Source of the DNA: Sternotherus odoratus
Lineage: Eukaryota > Chordata > Testudines > Kinosternidae
DNA: 64,000 bases
Direction: 5' to 3'
Assembly (NCBI GenBank): GCA_032164245.1
Contig: JAVMKO010000006.1
Coordinates: forward strand, 105,975,310 to 106,039,309
The position numbers were made by a program, and so were the translations under genes. Below, piece after piece: positions 1-10,497 of this stretch. The notes under the pieces were generated by a model. That model ran no database searches and was not told the origin of the DNA. It was given only the letters and a program-made list of their open reading frames with translations. The number at the start of each line of letters is the position of its first letter. Positions within the stretch are counted from its first letter, which is position 1.

Positions 1-2
1 CC

Positions 3-778
3 GAGACGGTAGAAGCCGCCCGGAGGGACTATGAACAATTTGTGCAGGAGCAGGTGAGAGCAGAGGGGCTGCGGGTCGGGAGTGAGGGGCACCGGCAGAG
101 CTGGTGGGGGGAGGGCTGGGCTAGCAGGGGGTGCTAGTGTGTGAGGTGGTGGCGCCCCCTGTGGCTGGGTAACACTAGTGCCCGTCCCTAGTGGCCGATC
201 TCTCCCCCTCCGGGCAGGACCGTGACCACCGGAGCATGATCAGCTGCCTGAGGGTGAATCCCAAGAAGATGCAGCGACGTCTGGAGGGGAAACGCCGGGA
301 GCTGCTGAATCGCTGCTGGGGGGAGCTGCTGGGCGAGGACCCCCAGGAACAGATGGCCCTGGAGGGGCTGGAGCAGGGGCTGGACAGGCAGAGGGACGAG
401 TTCCTGAAGGACTACGAGCTGCGCTTCAAAGTGAAGTTGGGCATGTGTATCGGGGGAGGGGCCCTGGCTGTAGTGGGCGGAGTTGCTGGGGTAGGCGCTG
501 GTTTGGCCGTGGGTGGCGCTGTAGTGGCTGTGGAGGAAGTAGTGAGTCTCTGTGCGGGGGGCCTGTTTGGCATGGTTGCGGGCAGCAGTCTGTGGGCCTG
601 GATGGGATGGGAAAGGGCCCGGAAGAAGAAAGGCACCAACACTCCAGGGCAGGAGGACGAAGGGGAGGGCGGGGCAGGGTGTTCGGATCAGGAGCCCCTG
701 CTGCCAGGCATGAGGCGGAGGGGCTGGATAGAAGGGAAAAAATTTTGGATGAAGTACGGCACCAACACTCCAGGGTAG
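3..778 (+). CDS. RNF112-like GTPase, last two coding exons (copy 1, partial)
   Basis: Two exons join in frame: 3-53, ending VQEQ at a GTGAGA donor, and 218-778, after a CAG acceptor. They encode the C-terminal part of an RNF112 (neurolastin)-like protein, a RING-finger atlastin/dynamin-type membrane GTPase. Visible features are the helix VEAARRDYEQF, a charged helical stretch (RRLEGKRRELL), a glycine/alanine/valine-rich double hydrophobic segment at about 440-600 that fits a membrane hairpin, and a tail with QEPLLPG, like the acidic EPLL end I recall for human RNF112. The RING and GTPase parts would lie to the left, outside the window. The final 126 bp before the stop are a tandem duplication, so the C-terminus is probably altered. 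The family call is firm; whether this copy is expressed is not known. Confidence 0.75.
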
Positions 779-842
779 GGTGAGCAGAGGGAGAGCGGGG
801 CAGGGTGTTCAGATCAGAAGACCCTGCTGCCTAAGGACCGAT
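632..842 (+). repeat. 126-bp tandem duplication at the end of RNF112-like copy 1
   Basis: GGCACCAACACTCCAGGG starts at 632 and again at 758. The sequence after each (GGCAGGGTGTTC, ATCAG, CCCTGCTGCC) matches with scattered changes. The second unit has a TAG at once, which is the stop of the open frame. Confidence 0.85.
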
Positions 843-924
843 AGTGGGAAGGAACCATCACCCCCCACCCTCAGCAAGAGACTGTCCCAGTCCTGAGCAC
901 TGGGAATCTCTGTATGCCAGGGGA

Positions 925-926
925 TG

Positions 927-966
<40 letters not shown>
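925..966 (+). repeat. Short GATA microsatellite
   Basis: About ten GATA units follow GCACTGGGAATCTCTGTATG. The same flank precedes the long GATA array after RNF112-like copy 2, so the two are paralogous. Confidence 0.95.
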
Positions 967-1419
967 CGAGGGTATATGAGGATAGATAGATCGGTCGATT
1001 CATAGATTAGATTTATGGGAACTGATAGCAAGAAGTCACACCATGTATAAGAGAGGAACAGGTTAACCCTACGTAGAAAAAATAGACTTTTTTTGTGTGT
1101 ATGCAGTACTAAAATCTGAAGCCAAATACAAAAGGGTTCCGCTTATATGCATGATACCCCTACCTTTTAATTCACCCAAACCCCAAGGATATAATTACAT
1201 TAAAAAGCCTATGCAAACATTTCCAGAGGCCATTAAATACACTGGCCTCAAAAACAAATTGTCTATATAAAATGTGTAGTATAACAAGATACTTTTAGTC
1301 CATTTGATGTTAATATTAAAGATTGGGATAAATTTAGTATTAATAAGTATCCCTGTAACAATGTGTAGTGTGTCTGATTTTTGGGAAAAAAACTTTAAGG
1401 TCATATGGTAATGATTGGT

Positions 1420-1700
1420 TCAAGAATAGCAGCCGTGTTAGTCTGTATCCGTAAAGAAAGCCAGGAATACTTGTAGCACCTTAGAGACTAACTAGTTTAT
1501 TTCAGCATAAGCTTTCGTGGGCTATAGCTCACTTCATCGGATGCATAGAATGGAACAGAAGTGAGATGCGTTTGTACACACAGAAAGAAAGAAAAAGAAA
1601 AAAAATTGTGCATCAGTATACCACTGATGAAGTGGGTCTTAGCCCACGAAAGCTCATGATCCCACACATCTGTTAGTCTATAAGGTGCTACAAGACTCTT
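1420..1700. repeat. Dispersed repeat carrying CCCACGAAAGCTTATG-type core, two adjacent pieces
   Basis: The first piece (about 1426-1550) reads AGCCGTGTTAGTCTGTAT, then CACCTTAGAGACTAAC, then AGCATAAGCTTTCGTGG. The second (about 1617-1700) holds the inverse core CCCACGAAAGCTCATG and GTTAGTCTATAAGGTGC. The family is the same as the inverted element at 8426-8627. I recognise it as a common reptile interspersed repeat but cannot name it with certainty. Confidence 0.7.
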
Positions 1701-1704
1701 TGTG

Positions 1705-2862
1705 ACATAGTAGGAGGAGTTGGTTTTGGAGCAGGAATTCTGAATACTGTAGACCTGGAGGTAATTAAGAATAAGTTAAGTTCTTTGTCACGACTGCAAG
1801 ATAGTCTCATTCACAAGCAGGCAGCTACCAATGTGGACTTGGTACAAATAGATCTGGGAAACCTAAAAGCAACATCAAATATGTGGCAGTGGCCAAACAC
1901 CACTTCCTGGCTGCTTTATAGACAACAAGTAGAGTTAGGAAATAAAACTGCCTTGACCATACAATGTACTGAGATGCAAATTCTTAGTTTATTATCACTT
2001 GAACAGGAAATGTTTGGGATAATATCTGGGAATGCTGGAGTATTAACACATCTTTTCAAACAACCGAAGAGACTCTTGTTTGATACCTACAAATATGAAT
2101 GGATTCAATATGTTTCCAGCATGGTTAAGCCTGATTTGTTATTAGGTGAGATTACAGCTAAAATTGTTCACCAACAGTCTGTGGAGATAGAAATATGGAA
2201 AGTGAGCCCATTCCCAAAACTGGTCTTAGGATTCTTTTGGCTACCGGGGGTTATGGGTCAGTGGGCTGGGAAAGAGGAGAAATTATTGGACGCCCAAGGG
2301 GAGACAGAGTGGAGCCCTCAGAAATGGGTGTGCTTGTCCCTACCTGTCGCCACAGAACCATATAACAGGGACACATCACTGGGAACATGTGTATGGGATG
2401 AACTAGGAAATGTGATGTGTGTTTTATAGAATGGACAGTGTGTATGTGTTACATCCTGGGAAACAGTATTTTGGGAAGCTGCAAGTACCAGCCAGTCCCC
2501 AGTGGATGAATGTAGATGTAATGCCCGTGTATTATTTACCAAAGATAGAAAAAGCACAGAGCATTATAACTGCTACTCCGGTTAATTTCTCTGTTACCCT
2601 TGGTCTGGATTGGCACAATCTAACTGATCGCTTGTTGTCAGAAACAAAGGTGACTCCATTTTTACACCAGACACAGAGGGACCCGGGGAACCGTGTCATT
2701 CAAATATTGCATGAAAATGGAAACATGCTAAAAATTGCTAGGTCTGAAAAAGAACCAGCTGACTATCATTGGTATGACGTTTTTACAGGCTGGTCCCTGA
2801 CTGCTAAGGGGATATTGTCTATCATGTTCCACCCGTTGCTAGTTGTGTTCATGTTTTTGTAG
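1705..2862 (+). pseudogene. Endogenous retroviral envelope-like fragment, decayed
   Basis: Translation gives a glycine-rich start (GGVGFGAGILN near 1710), a long helical stretch, and near the end a tryptophan-containing segment (HWYDVFTGW) followed by a hydrophobic anchor that stops at 2862. This order (fusion-peptide-like glycine stretch, heptads, juxtamembrane tryptophans, membrane anchor) matches the transmembrane half of retroviral envelope proteins found in bird and reptile genomes. The reading frame changes between the segment ending at 2429 and the one beginning about 2419. No gag or pol is visible nearby. It is an old, broken copy. Confidence 0.55.
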
Positions 2863-3300
2863 AGTGCTAGAAGATTTTGTGACTGTCTGTTGCTAGGGAA
2901 ACACAAATGCTCCCACGATCGACTCCAGGGAAAGGGCACTGTCGGTCAAGGTAACTGTCTTGGATGCCAGTGTTATCTGTTGTGTACCAGAGCTTTGCAG
3001 CTGCTAACTGCTTGCCTGGCTTGTCTGAGACTAGTGAAGCAAAACAAGTTATTAGCTATTCATGAGCTATGTAGGAGATGCAAATGTCCATGGGTATTTC
3101 TGTGTCAGCGTGCCCCGGCATGATGGGCTTCACCCTGAGCATTGCTCTGGTGCGTCGGGCTTTCCCCGTCTCCACTGACAGCAACGAAGGGGGGCCCCGT
3201 TGCGGGTGTGTCAGTGTCTGCCTTCAATAAACTCACCACTTTTATTCACAGCTGTGTGTGCCTCGTTTCTATGGGACTCAGAGTACCCTGCAACAGTCGT
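2863..3300 (+). other. Possible LTR-like tail behind the envelope-like fragment
   Basis: The stretch includes CTTCAATAAACTC (polyadenylation signal AATAAA at 3226-3231) and ends near GAGTACCCTGCAACAG, as an R-U5 region might. No matching 5' LTR is in the window, so the boundaries are guesses. Confidence 0.3.
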
Positions 3301-3962
3301 CCTGTGTTTGCTTGCTAGGAATGTGTTGCATGAGCTGTTGAACAAAAAGAACATTTGTTAAATTACAACCACAACATCAAATGGACTCTCAGTGTATTGC
3401 TATGAAAGAATTGTATAAAATATGAGCCATTCGTGAATTGTTCTAGAGAGGGTCAAAAGGGGGACATGTCAGAGTAGGATTTTATGTTTTTATTCTGTAT
3501 AATTTAAAATGAAGACTAAAGAATAATAATGTATCAGTATTAAATGTATTGGTGTATGATTTAACCAGATCCCACCAGCCACCCTGCCAATGGCCCTGGC
3601 CATTTGTGAGGGTCTCTTCACCCCCTATGGAGCCCTCTGAGTTCTCCTGGCTGCCTGATACACCCCCCTTTCCAGAGTCCCACCACCCCAACTTGGTCTC
3701 TCCCTCGTTCCACACTCCAACTCTCCCTCCCCATCTCTGTAGTTCTGCATCCTCCAGTCTCTGACACTGCCACACCCCCCAGACTGCCATCCCTCCCCCC
3801 CGGCAGCACCCAGGTGACAGCAGGGCAGCCCCACCCACCGTCACACCCACACCTCCAGGGCTGCTGGCTACGGGCCCATAAGAGACACGGGGAGTTTCAC
3901 TTTTGTGTATCGGACAAAATTTTGTCCCCCCCACCAGAGAGAAGTGAAGACTTGAACAGGTA

Positions 3963-4036
3963 AGAGAGAGAGAAAGTGAGAGAGAGAGAGAGAGAAAGAG
4001 AAAGAGAGAGTAAGAGAAAGAGAGAGATACAAAGGG

Positions 4037-4103
<67 letters not shown>
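3963..4103 (+). repeat. GA dinucleotide microsatellite
   Basis: Almost pure GA with a few AAG interruptions. An uninterrupted GA run of about 60 bp lies near 4040-4102. Confidence 0.97.
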
Positions 4104-4104
<1 letters not shown>

Positions 4105-4164
4105 ACTTGTGTGTGTGCGGAAGGTGTTTGCCCCAAACTAGCCCATCCAGTACTTGATGGCCAG

Positions 4165-4285
4165 GAGCCCAGGCACCTCCGGACCTGGCTGTTCAGATCC
4201 CGGCACCTCCGGACCTGACCGGTCAGAGCCGAGCCCTCCCCTCCCCCCCGGCACCTCCGGGCCTGGCCGGTCAGAGCCCCCCGGC
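4165..4285 (+). repeat. GC-rich short tandem repeat
   Basis: Four or five imperfect units of CCCGGCACCTCCGGACCTG plus GGTCAGA spacers. Confidence 0.75.
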
Positions 4286-5199
4286 CCCTCTGGGATCACC
4301 GCGTCAGTTATGAATGTAAAAAAATTGCTTCTTCCCCGGCCCCTCTTTCATTCCAGATGGCGGGTTGAATTCATCCCTTTGTCAGGAGCCGGATCTTTCC
4401 CCCAGCTTATTGCTCCACCACCGGGGAAGGATTCCTCCCCCCCTCTATTCCCCCAATAGGGGGCAGGACTGTCCCATCCAGTCTGTTCCCCTGGAGGGAG
4501 GTGGGAAGGAGTCTCTTCTCTCATTCCTTCCCCGGGTTTCACCCTCCCTAAGCTCTGCGTGGGTGTGTCCCAGTCACATTATAGTGCTGGGCTCTCTGTG
4601 GGGTGGAAATTCCCAGTGCCCGGGGGCAAGGTTGGGGTTCCTGCCGGGCAGGGGCAGTTTGGACCTTGCTGTCTGCTCAGCAGAGACAGGCACAGGGAGT
4701 GGCTAACCTCCCTCCGGTGTTGGGTCTAGAGACCATGACATGATTTGAAACACTGTCAAACTCTGACCAGGTGAATCTGCTAAACCCCCAAGACAAATTC
4801 TTGGGCCTGAGGAATCCCCCAGAACGTAGTTTGTCTTGCATTAGCCACAATCAGGACATTTACAGGCACACGGTAACCCAGGGAAGGAGAGCCGGCCCCT
4901 CCGATACTCACCACCTCCCTCCCCCGCAAAAAGAGGGGTTCTATATATTTGTTTGCCGGTCTTTGGAGCCCCTTTTCCAGCTCCCCCCTCCCACTCCAAG
5001 TTCAACGGCTGGAAACACGAGGGCGGGGTGTGCACAGCTTTGGTTTAACACAGCCCAGCAATCCCCTGCCTCCGGCAGCTGGAGATTGTACGAAAACATA
5101 CAACTGTTCTGCGAATCTGGCTGCAATCTGGCTGCTCCTCTGTTCATGAAAACGTGTCCAAAGATGAAGGGAAATAAAATTCCCATTTGCTAGGACAGA

Positions 5200-5527
5200 C
5201 AGGGGAACATTAACCGCTCCCCCAGATGTCCTGACCAGGGCTCGCCAGCCCCCAAGAGATAAGGGGACCCCAGGGACCATGGCCGGAGAATCAGCCCCCT
5301 CCACTGGGGTGGAGGCAATATGGCCATGGCCGGGGGGGGGGGGTCAATAGGAGGGGCTGCCCCCTGGCTCTGGAAGAGTGTGGGGGGTCAGAGGGCCAGT
5401 GGGGAGGTGGTAGCAGAGAGCAGGACCCTGGAGGAATGGGGAGAAGGTGGTGAGTGTGGGGGAGGGGGACTCCGAGTTCAGAGATGGTCCCGTCCCCACC
5501 CCCATCCCATCCCTTCTCCCCCCACAG
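5200..5527 (+). repeat. Duplicated non-coding flank of RNF112-like copy 2
   Basis: The run from CCTGACCAGGGCTCG through GGAGGCAATATGGCCATGG to the acceptor at 5526 matches 7430-7735 upstream of copy 3. It marks a segmental duplication that included intron DNA. Confidence 0.75.
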
Positions 5528-6063
5528 ATGGCCGAGGTGGAGGAAAACAGGAGAGCAGTAGAAGCCGCCAAGAGAGAATATGAACAGGTGAGCGCAGAGG
5601 GGCCGGGGGGCGGGGAGAAGGGTCACCACCAGAGCTGGGGGGTCCAGACTTCGGATAACAGGGGGCTGTGGGTCGGGGCAAACGGGGCTGTGGGTGTGTG
5701 AGGTGGTGGCGCCCCCTGTGGTTGGGTAACACCAGTGCCCGTCCCTAATGGCCGCTCTCTCCCGCGTCCCGGCAGGACCGGGACCACCAGAGCATGCGCC
5801 GCTGCCTGAGGGTGAAGCCTGTGAAGATGAAGCGACGTCTGGAGGGGAAACGCCGGGAGCTGCTGGATCACTGCCGGGGGGAGCTGCGGGCCGAGGACCC
5901 CCAGAAACAGGCGGCCCTGGAGGAGCTGGAGCAGGCGCTGGACGGGCAGATGGACGAGTTCCTGACGGACTACGGGCTGCGCTTCAAAGTGAAGAAGGCC
6001 GAGTGGCTGGGTCTCTGTGTTGGGTGTTTGTCCCAGCCCACAGCACTGGGAACCTCTGTATGA
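5528..6063 (+). pseudogene. RNF112-like copy 2, membrane hairpin deleted
   Basis: Exon 5528-5587 encodes ENRRAVEAAKREYEQ and runs into a GTGAGC donor. Exon 5776-6063, after GGCAG, encodes the charged helix (RRLEGKRREL) down to RFKVK. Compared with copy 1, the penultimate exon lacks its last five codons. The last exon leaves homology just after RFKVK and runs directly into the copy 1 3' flank (CCCAGCCCACAGCACTGGG), where it meets TGA at 6061. Both hydrophobic segments and the EPLL tail are therefore gone. No upstream GTPase or RING exon is seen between copies 1 and 2. It is most likely a 3' partial duplicate, though its two exons still splice in frame. Confidence 0.7.
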
Positions 6064-6065
6064 CA

Positions 6066-6073
6066 GGGGATGA

Positions 6074-6143
<70 letters not shown>

Positions 6144-6155
6144 GGGGTGTATGGG

Positions 6156-6217
<62 letters not shown>

Positions 6218-6230
6218 GGGGGTGTATGGG

Positions 6231-6308
<78 letters not shown>

Positions 6309-6322
6309 GGGGGTGTATGGTA

Positions 6323-6375
<53 letters not shown>

Positions 6376-6389
6376 GGGGGTGTATGGTA

Positions 6390-6446
<57 letters not shown>

Positions 6447-6459
6447 GGGGGTGTATGGG

Positions 6460-6529
<70 letters not shown>

Positions 6530-6543
6530 GGGGGTGTATGGTA

Positions 6544-6604
<61 letters not shown>

Positions 6605-6618
6605 GGGGGTGTATGGTA

Positions 6619-6691
<73 letters not shown>

Positions 6692-6705
6692 GGGGGTGTA
6701 TGGTA

Positions 6706-6762
<57 letters not shown>

Positions 6763-6776
6763 GGGGGTGTATGGTA

Positions 6777-6842
<66 letters not shown>

Positions 6843-6854
6843 GGGGTGTATGGG

Positions 6855-6908
<54 letters not shown>

Positions 6909-6922
6909 GGGGGTGTATGGTA

Positions 6923-6967
<45 letters not shown>

Positions 6968-6981
6968 GGGGGTGTATGGTA

Positions 6982-7038
<57 letters not shown>

Positions 7039-7090
7039 GGGGGTGTATGGTGATAGAGAGATAGATAGAGGGGATATATGGGGATAGATA
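6066..7090 (+). repeat. ~1 kb GATA array with higher-order spacers
   Basis: Blocks of roughly 9-17 GATA units are separated about 13 times by a near-constant spacer, GAGGGGGTGTATGG followed by TAATA or GGATA. The short array at 925 carries a precursor of this spacer (GAGGGTATATGAGGATA). The pattern resembles Bkm-type GATA satellite. Confidence 0.95.
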
Positions 7091-7735
7091 GTTACTTAGG
7101 TAGGTTGGTTTGTGGGAATAAATGAAAACAACTTACAACAGGTAGTTAGATTTCAAAAGGACACAGAGATTGACTGATTTACAGTGGGGTTGATTCTCGT
7201 ATTTTTCAGGGTTTTTTACTATTTTCTCCTCCCCTGGTACAGTGTGTCTGTAGGGGGGACAATTTGGGGTGGTTTCCCCTCAATCCCCCACTGATTTGAA
7301 AGCCATCTAAAGGGGTTCGGGAGATTAGAAACCCCCAAATCCCAGTCCGACAGTTTTCAGTTCATTCTCACCCCCGGTCCACCCGCCACTGGCCAGTCAC
7401 ACTAGGCCAGGTGGGGGCCCCACAACAGCCCCCCGCAAATATCCTGATTGGGGCTCCCCGCCCCCCTTTCCTCAAGAATAAGGGGACACCCAGGGACCCA
7501 GCCAGAGAACCAGATCCATCCACTGGGATAGAGGCAATGTGACCATGGAGACAAGGGGCAGCCCCCCGAGTCTGGAGGAATGTGGGGGGGAGGTCGGGGG
7601 ACCAGTGGGGAGGCACTGAGCAGGGCCTTGGAGGAATGGGGAGAAGGTGGTGAGCATGGGGCAGGGAGCTCCCAGGTCAGAGACGGTCCCGTCCCCCACC
7701 CCCCATACACACCCCCTGTCCCCTCTGCCCCACAG
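7091..7735. other. Non-coding interval; second half is duplicated flank of copy 3
   Basis: From about 7430 it is homologous to 5200-5527. Nothing recognisable lies in 7091-7430. Confidence 0.6.
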
Positions 7736-8035
7736 ATGGCCGAGACGGAGGAAAACAGGAGAGCAGTAGAAGCCGCCAGGAGGGAATATGAACAATTTCT
7801 GCTGAAGCAGGTGAGCGCGGAGGGGCCGGGGAGAAGGGTCACCGGCAGACCTAGGGGGGCAGGGCTGGGCTCGCAGGGGGCTGTGGGTCGGGGTGGAGGG
7901 GGCTGCGAGTGTGTGGGGTGGTGGCTGGGTAACGCTAGTGCCCGTCCCTCGTGGCCGAACTCTCCCTGCTCCCCGCAGACTGTGAGCTTTTGCTGGCTGC
8001 TTTGCACAAAGGCTAAATTGCCCTTCTGCGGCTAG
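7736..8035 (+). pseudogene. RNF112-like copy 3, penultimate exon only
   Basis: Exon 7736-7810 (25 codons, ENRRAVEAARREYEQFLLKQ) is intact with acceptor CACAG and donor GTGAGC. The intron to 7978 also aligns with those of copies 1 and 2. Right after the acceptor CCCCGCAG, homology to the last exon stops. The unrelated sequence reads 18 codons to TAG at 8033-8035. The break sits exactly at the exon border and is followed at once by an inverted fragment of another gene's intron, so this is a rearrangement junction. Confidence 0.75.
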
Positions 8036-8150
8036 GTGAGGGATTTGCGGAGAAACAACTTCAGATTGTTCCCCAAAAACCACACACAACTCATCCACTG
8101 CAGCACAGCGCCCCCTAGCGCCGCACTGGGGAAATGAGGACAGTCCTGAC
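8036..8150 (-). repeat. Inverted fragment of the CARD-GTPase gene's intron 1 end
   Basis: The stretch from GAGGGATTTGCGGAGAAACA through AGCGCCCCCTAGCGCCGCACTGGGG matches the reverse complement of 37870-37985. That is the minisatellite end plus polypyrimidine tract before the CARD exon. The CARD exon itself is absent. Confidence 0.75.
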
Positions 8151-8425
8151 TCCAGGGGGAGCGCTCCCCCTACTCCCTGATTTTAATATTGAGAAGGAGG
8201 AAAATCAAGGAAGAAAGGCTACAGCAGTGGAGAAAGGAAGAGCCGTGGGAAGGAGACAATGGACATGATGAGGAAAGATACCCAGGGCACTACAGTCAGG
8301 CAGGCGATACTGGCAGTAGAATGACTGTAGCCAATTAAGGTGTCTGTCCACCAAGGCAAGGAAACTGGGTTGCAAAATGGAGGAACAAAAACTACTGGTG
8401 CGGGAAGTGAAACCAGATATTATAG

Positions 8426-8627
8426 AGGTAACAAAGTCCTGTGGCACCTTAAAGACTAATTATAAAGTTTTGAAGCATAAGCTTTCGTGGGCTAATACCC
8501 ACTTCGTCGGATGCTAGGGTACTAGCCCACGAAAGCTTATGCTTCAAAACTTTATAGTTAGTCTTTAAGGTCCCACAGGACTTTGTTACCTCTGCTATTC
8601 CAGACTAACACGGCTACCTCTCTGATT
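8426..8627. mobile_element. Inverted-dimer interspersed element with 13-bp target duplication
   Basis: The two arms AAGCATAAGCTTTCGTGGGC and its inverse are flanked by AGTCCTGTGG-type ends. The 13-bp CCAGATATTATAG occurs on both sides (8413-8425 and 8628-8640). A target duplication of this length suggests insertion by LINE machinery. Confidence 0.8.
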
Positions 8628-8859
8628 CCAGATATTATAGGGAGAAGAGAGGCATGGTGGAGTAGTAGTCATGACTGGAGTACAGGGATTGAAGGGTATG
8701 TGCTGTTCAGGAAAGATAGAAAGGCAAAGGTGGTGGAGTAGCCATGTAGATAAACACTATAGACTGTGAAGAAATCACCAGTCAGAGACTAGATAGAACA
8801 AAGTCTGTTTGGGTTAAAATCACTTTGAGGAGCAAAACTTCCAGAATCTCCCCTGGGTT

Positions 8860-10350
8860 AGTACTGGGGTCTGCTACAGCCCCCCGGGATTGAATATGAA
8901 TATGGATGGAGGCCTCTTTGAAGTTTTCCATAACATAAATACTGCTGGGAGTTGTGTAGCTATTGGAGACTTTAACTTCCCACATATAGATTGCAGGACA
9001 AGTGCTACTAATAATCGTAGGGCCCAGCTAATCCTGGACGTGACAGATGACAGATTTCTTCCCCAAATAGTCACTGAGCCAACAAGAGGGGCTGCCATTT
9101 TAGGTTTGGTTTTGGTGAGTAGTGAGGAAACTCATAGAAGATCTGATTGTAAGGGACAACCTTGGTCCGAGGGATCATGAGCTAATTCATTTTAAAGTAA
9201 ATAGTAGGATCAAATAGATCTACAATGCGGGTCCTTGATTTCAAAATGGGCAAACATTAAAAAAATAAAGGGAATTAGTTTGGGAAGTGGACTGGAGCAA
9301 GTAACTCGGGGGTCTGAATGCGGAGGCAGATTGGAATTACTTTCAGTCAAAGTTGCAGAGTCTGTCTGAAGCCTGCATCCCAAGCAAGGGGAAAATTTCA
9401 TAGGGAAGGGTTGGAGCCCAAACAGGAGAAGCCAACTTCTCAGACAAGTTATTACAAGAAAGCAGAAAGTCTACAAGGAATGGAAGAGGGGATAGATCAG
9501 CAAGGAAACAGTTCAATGGGACTAATTTGCCCCTCCCCGGATAATCTGAATCCAAGAATATGAAAGGAACTGGCACGTGGAATTGCAAGTCAATAGCAAG
9601 GATTTTCAATGAATCTGTAAACTCGGAGGTTGGCCCCTAGGACCGGGGGATTGCTAATGCATTACCCTGTTTCCCCGAAAGTAAGACATCCCCCTGAAAA
9701 TAAGACGTACTTCAAGTTTTGCCTCTCGCTGTAATATAATGTAATTTTGGGAGCAAAAATTAATATAAGACACTGTCTTATTTTCGGGGAAACACGGTAG
9801 TACCTATTGTTAAGAAAAAGTGACTCAGGAAATTAAAGGCCCACTCATTTGACCTCAATTGTATGCAAGGTGGTGGGACGAATTTTGAAAGAGAATTAAC
9901 GAGATAGACGTAAACAGTAACTGGGATAAAATACAACATGGTTTTACGAAAGGCAGACCAGACGTATCTGTTTCTTTGAGATGATAACGGATATTTTAGG
10001 CAAAGGAAATGAGGGAGACCTAACCCACCCGGCTGTCAGTCAGGCATTTGGTACGGCTCCATTGGGGAATTATTAATTACATTGGTGACGTTGGGATTTA
10101 ATTTGAGACGCGAAAGGTGGAAAAGGAGCTGGTTAAAGGGGACACTACAACGGGTCACACTGAATTCTTTCCCAGGTGTCTGGCTGGTGAGTCTTGCTCA
10201 CACGCTCGGGTTTGAACGCGTCATATTTGGGATCAGGAAGGAATTTTCACCTGGACCAGACTGGCAGAGACCTGGGGGTTTTGCCTTCCCCTGCAGCGTG
10301 GGGCACAGGTCACTTGTGGGGCTGAACTAGAAGAAACGGTGGATTCTCTG
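8860..10350 (+). mobile_element. CR1-like LINE fragment (endonuclease to start of reverse transcriptase), decayed
   Basis: The frame from 8890 encodes AIGDFNFPHID, the metal-binding motif of LINE AP-like endonucleases, followed by TRGAAILGLVL. Later stretches (GTTTTACGAAAGGCAGACC near 9940) read like the CR1 reverse-transcriptase start. Stops and frameshifts are frequent. A mariner-like element at 9665-9797 interrupts it. Confidence 0.7.
9665..9797. mobile_element. Short mariner-like inverted-repeat element
   Basis: 133 bp with near-perfect terminal inverted repeats (CCCTGTTTCCCCGAAA and TTTTCGGGGAAACACGG), flanked by TA on both sides (9663-9664, 9798-9799). It has no coding capacity. Confidence 0.8.
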
Positions 10351-10497
10351 TCACTTGAAGTCATGATTTGAGGACTCCCGGGACTCAGCTAGAGGTTCGG
10401 GGTCTGTTACAGGAGCGAGTGGGGGAGGTTCAGTGCCCCGCAATGTGAAGGAGGACAGACTAGGCGATCAGGATGGTACCTTCTGGCCTTACCCTCT

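Larger units (their letters stand above)
3301..5200. other. Non-coding interval with low-complexity DNA
   Basis: No gene is seen. The interval holds C-rich sequence at 3560-3870, a GA microsatellite, a GC-rich minisatellite and unassigned sequence to about 5200. Short open frames here lack codon structure and splice context. Confidence 0.6.

Noticed and set aside
1785..2862. Intact, possibly domesticated envelope gene
   Set aside because: The frame breaks around 2419-2429, and no complete surface subunit or signal peptide is seen.
8890..9180. Novel host gene (96 codons)
   Set aside because: GDFNFPHID marks LINE endonuclease; the surrounding DNA is CR1.
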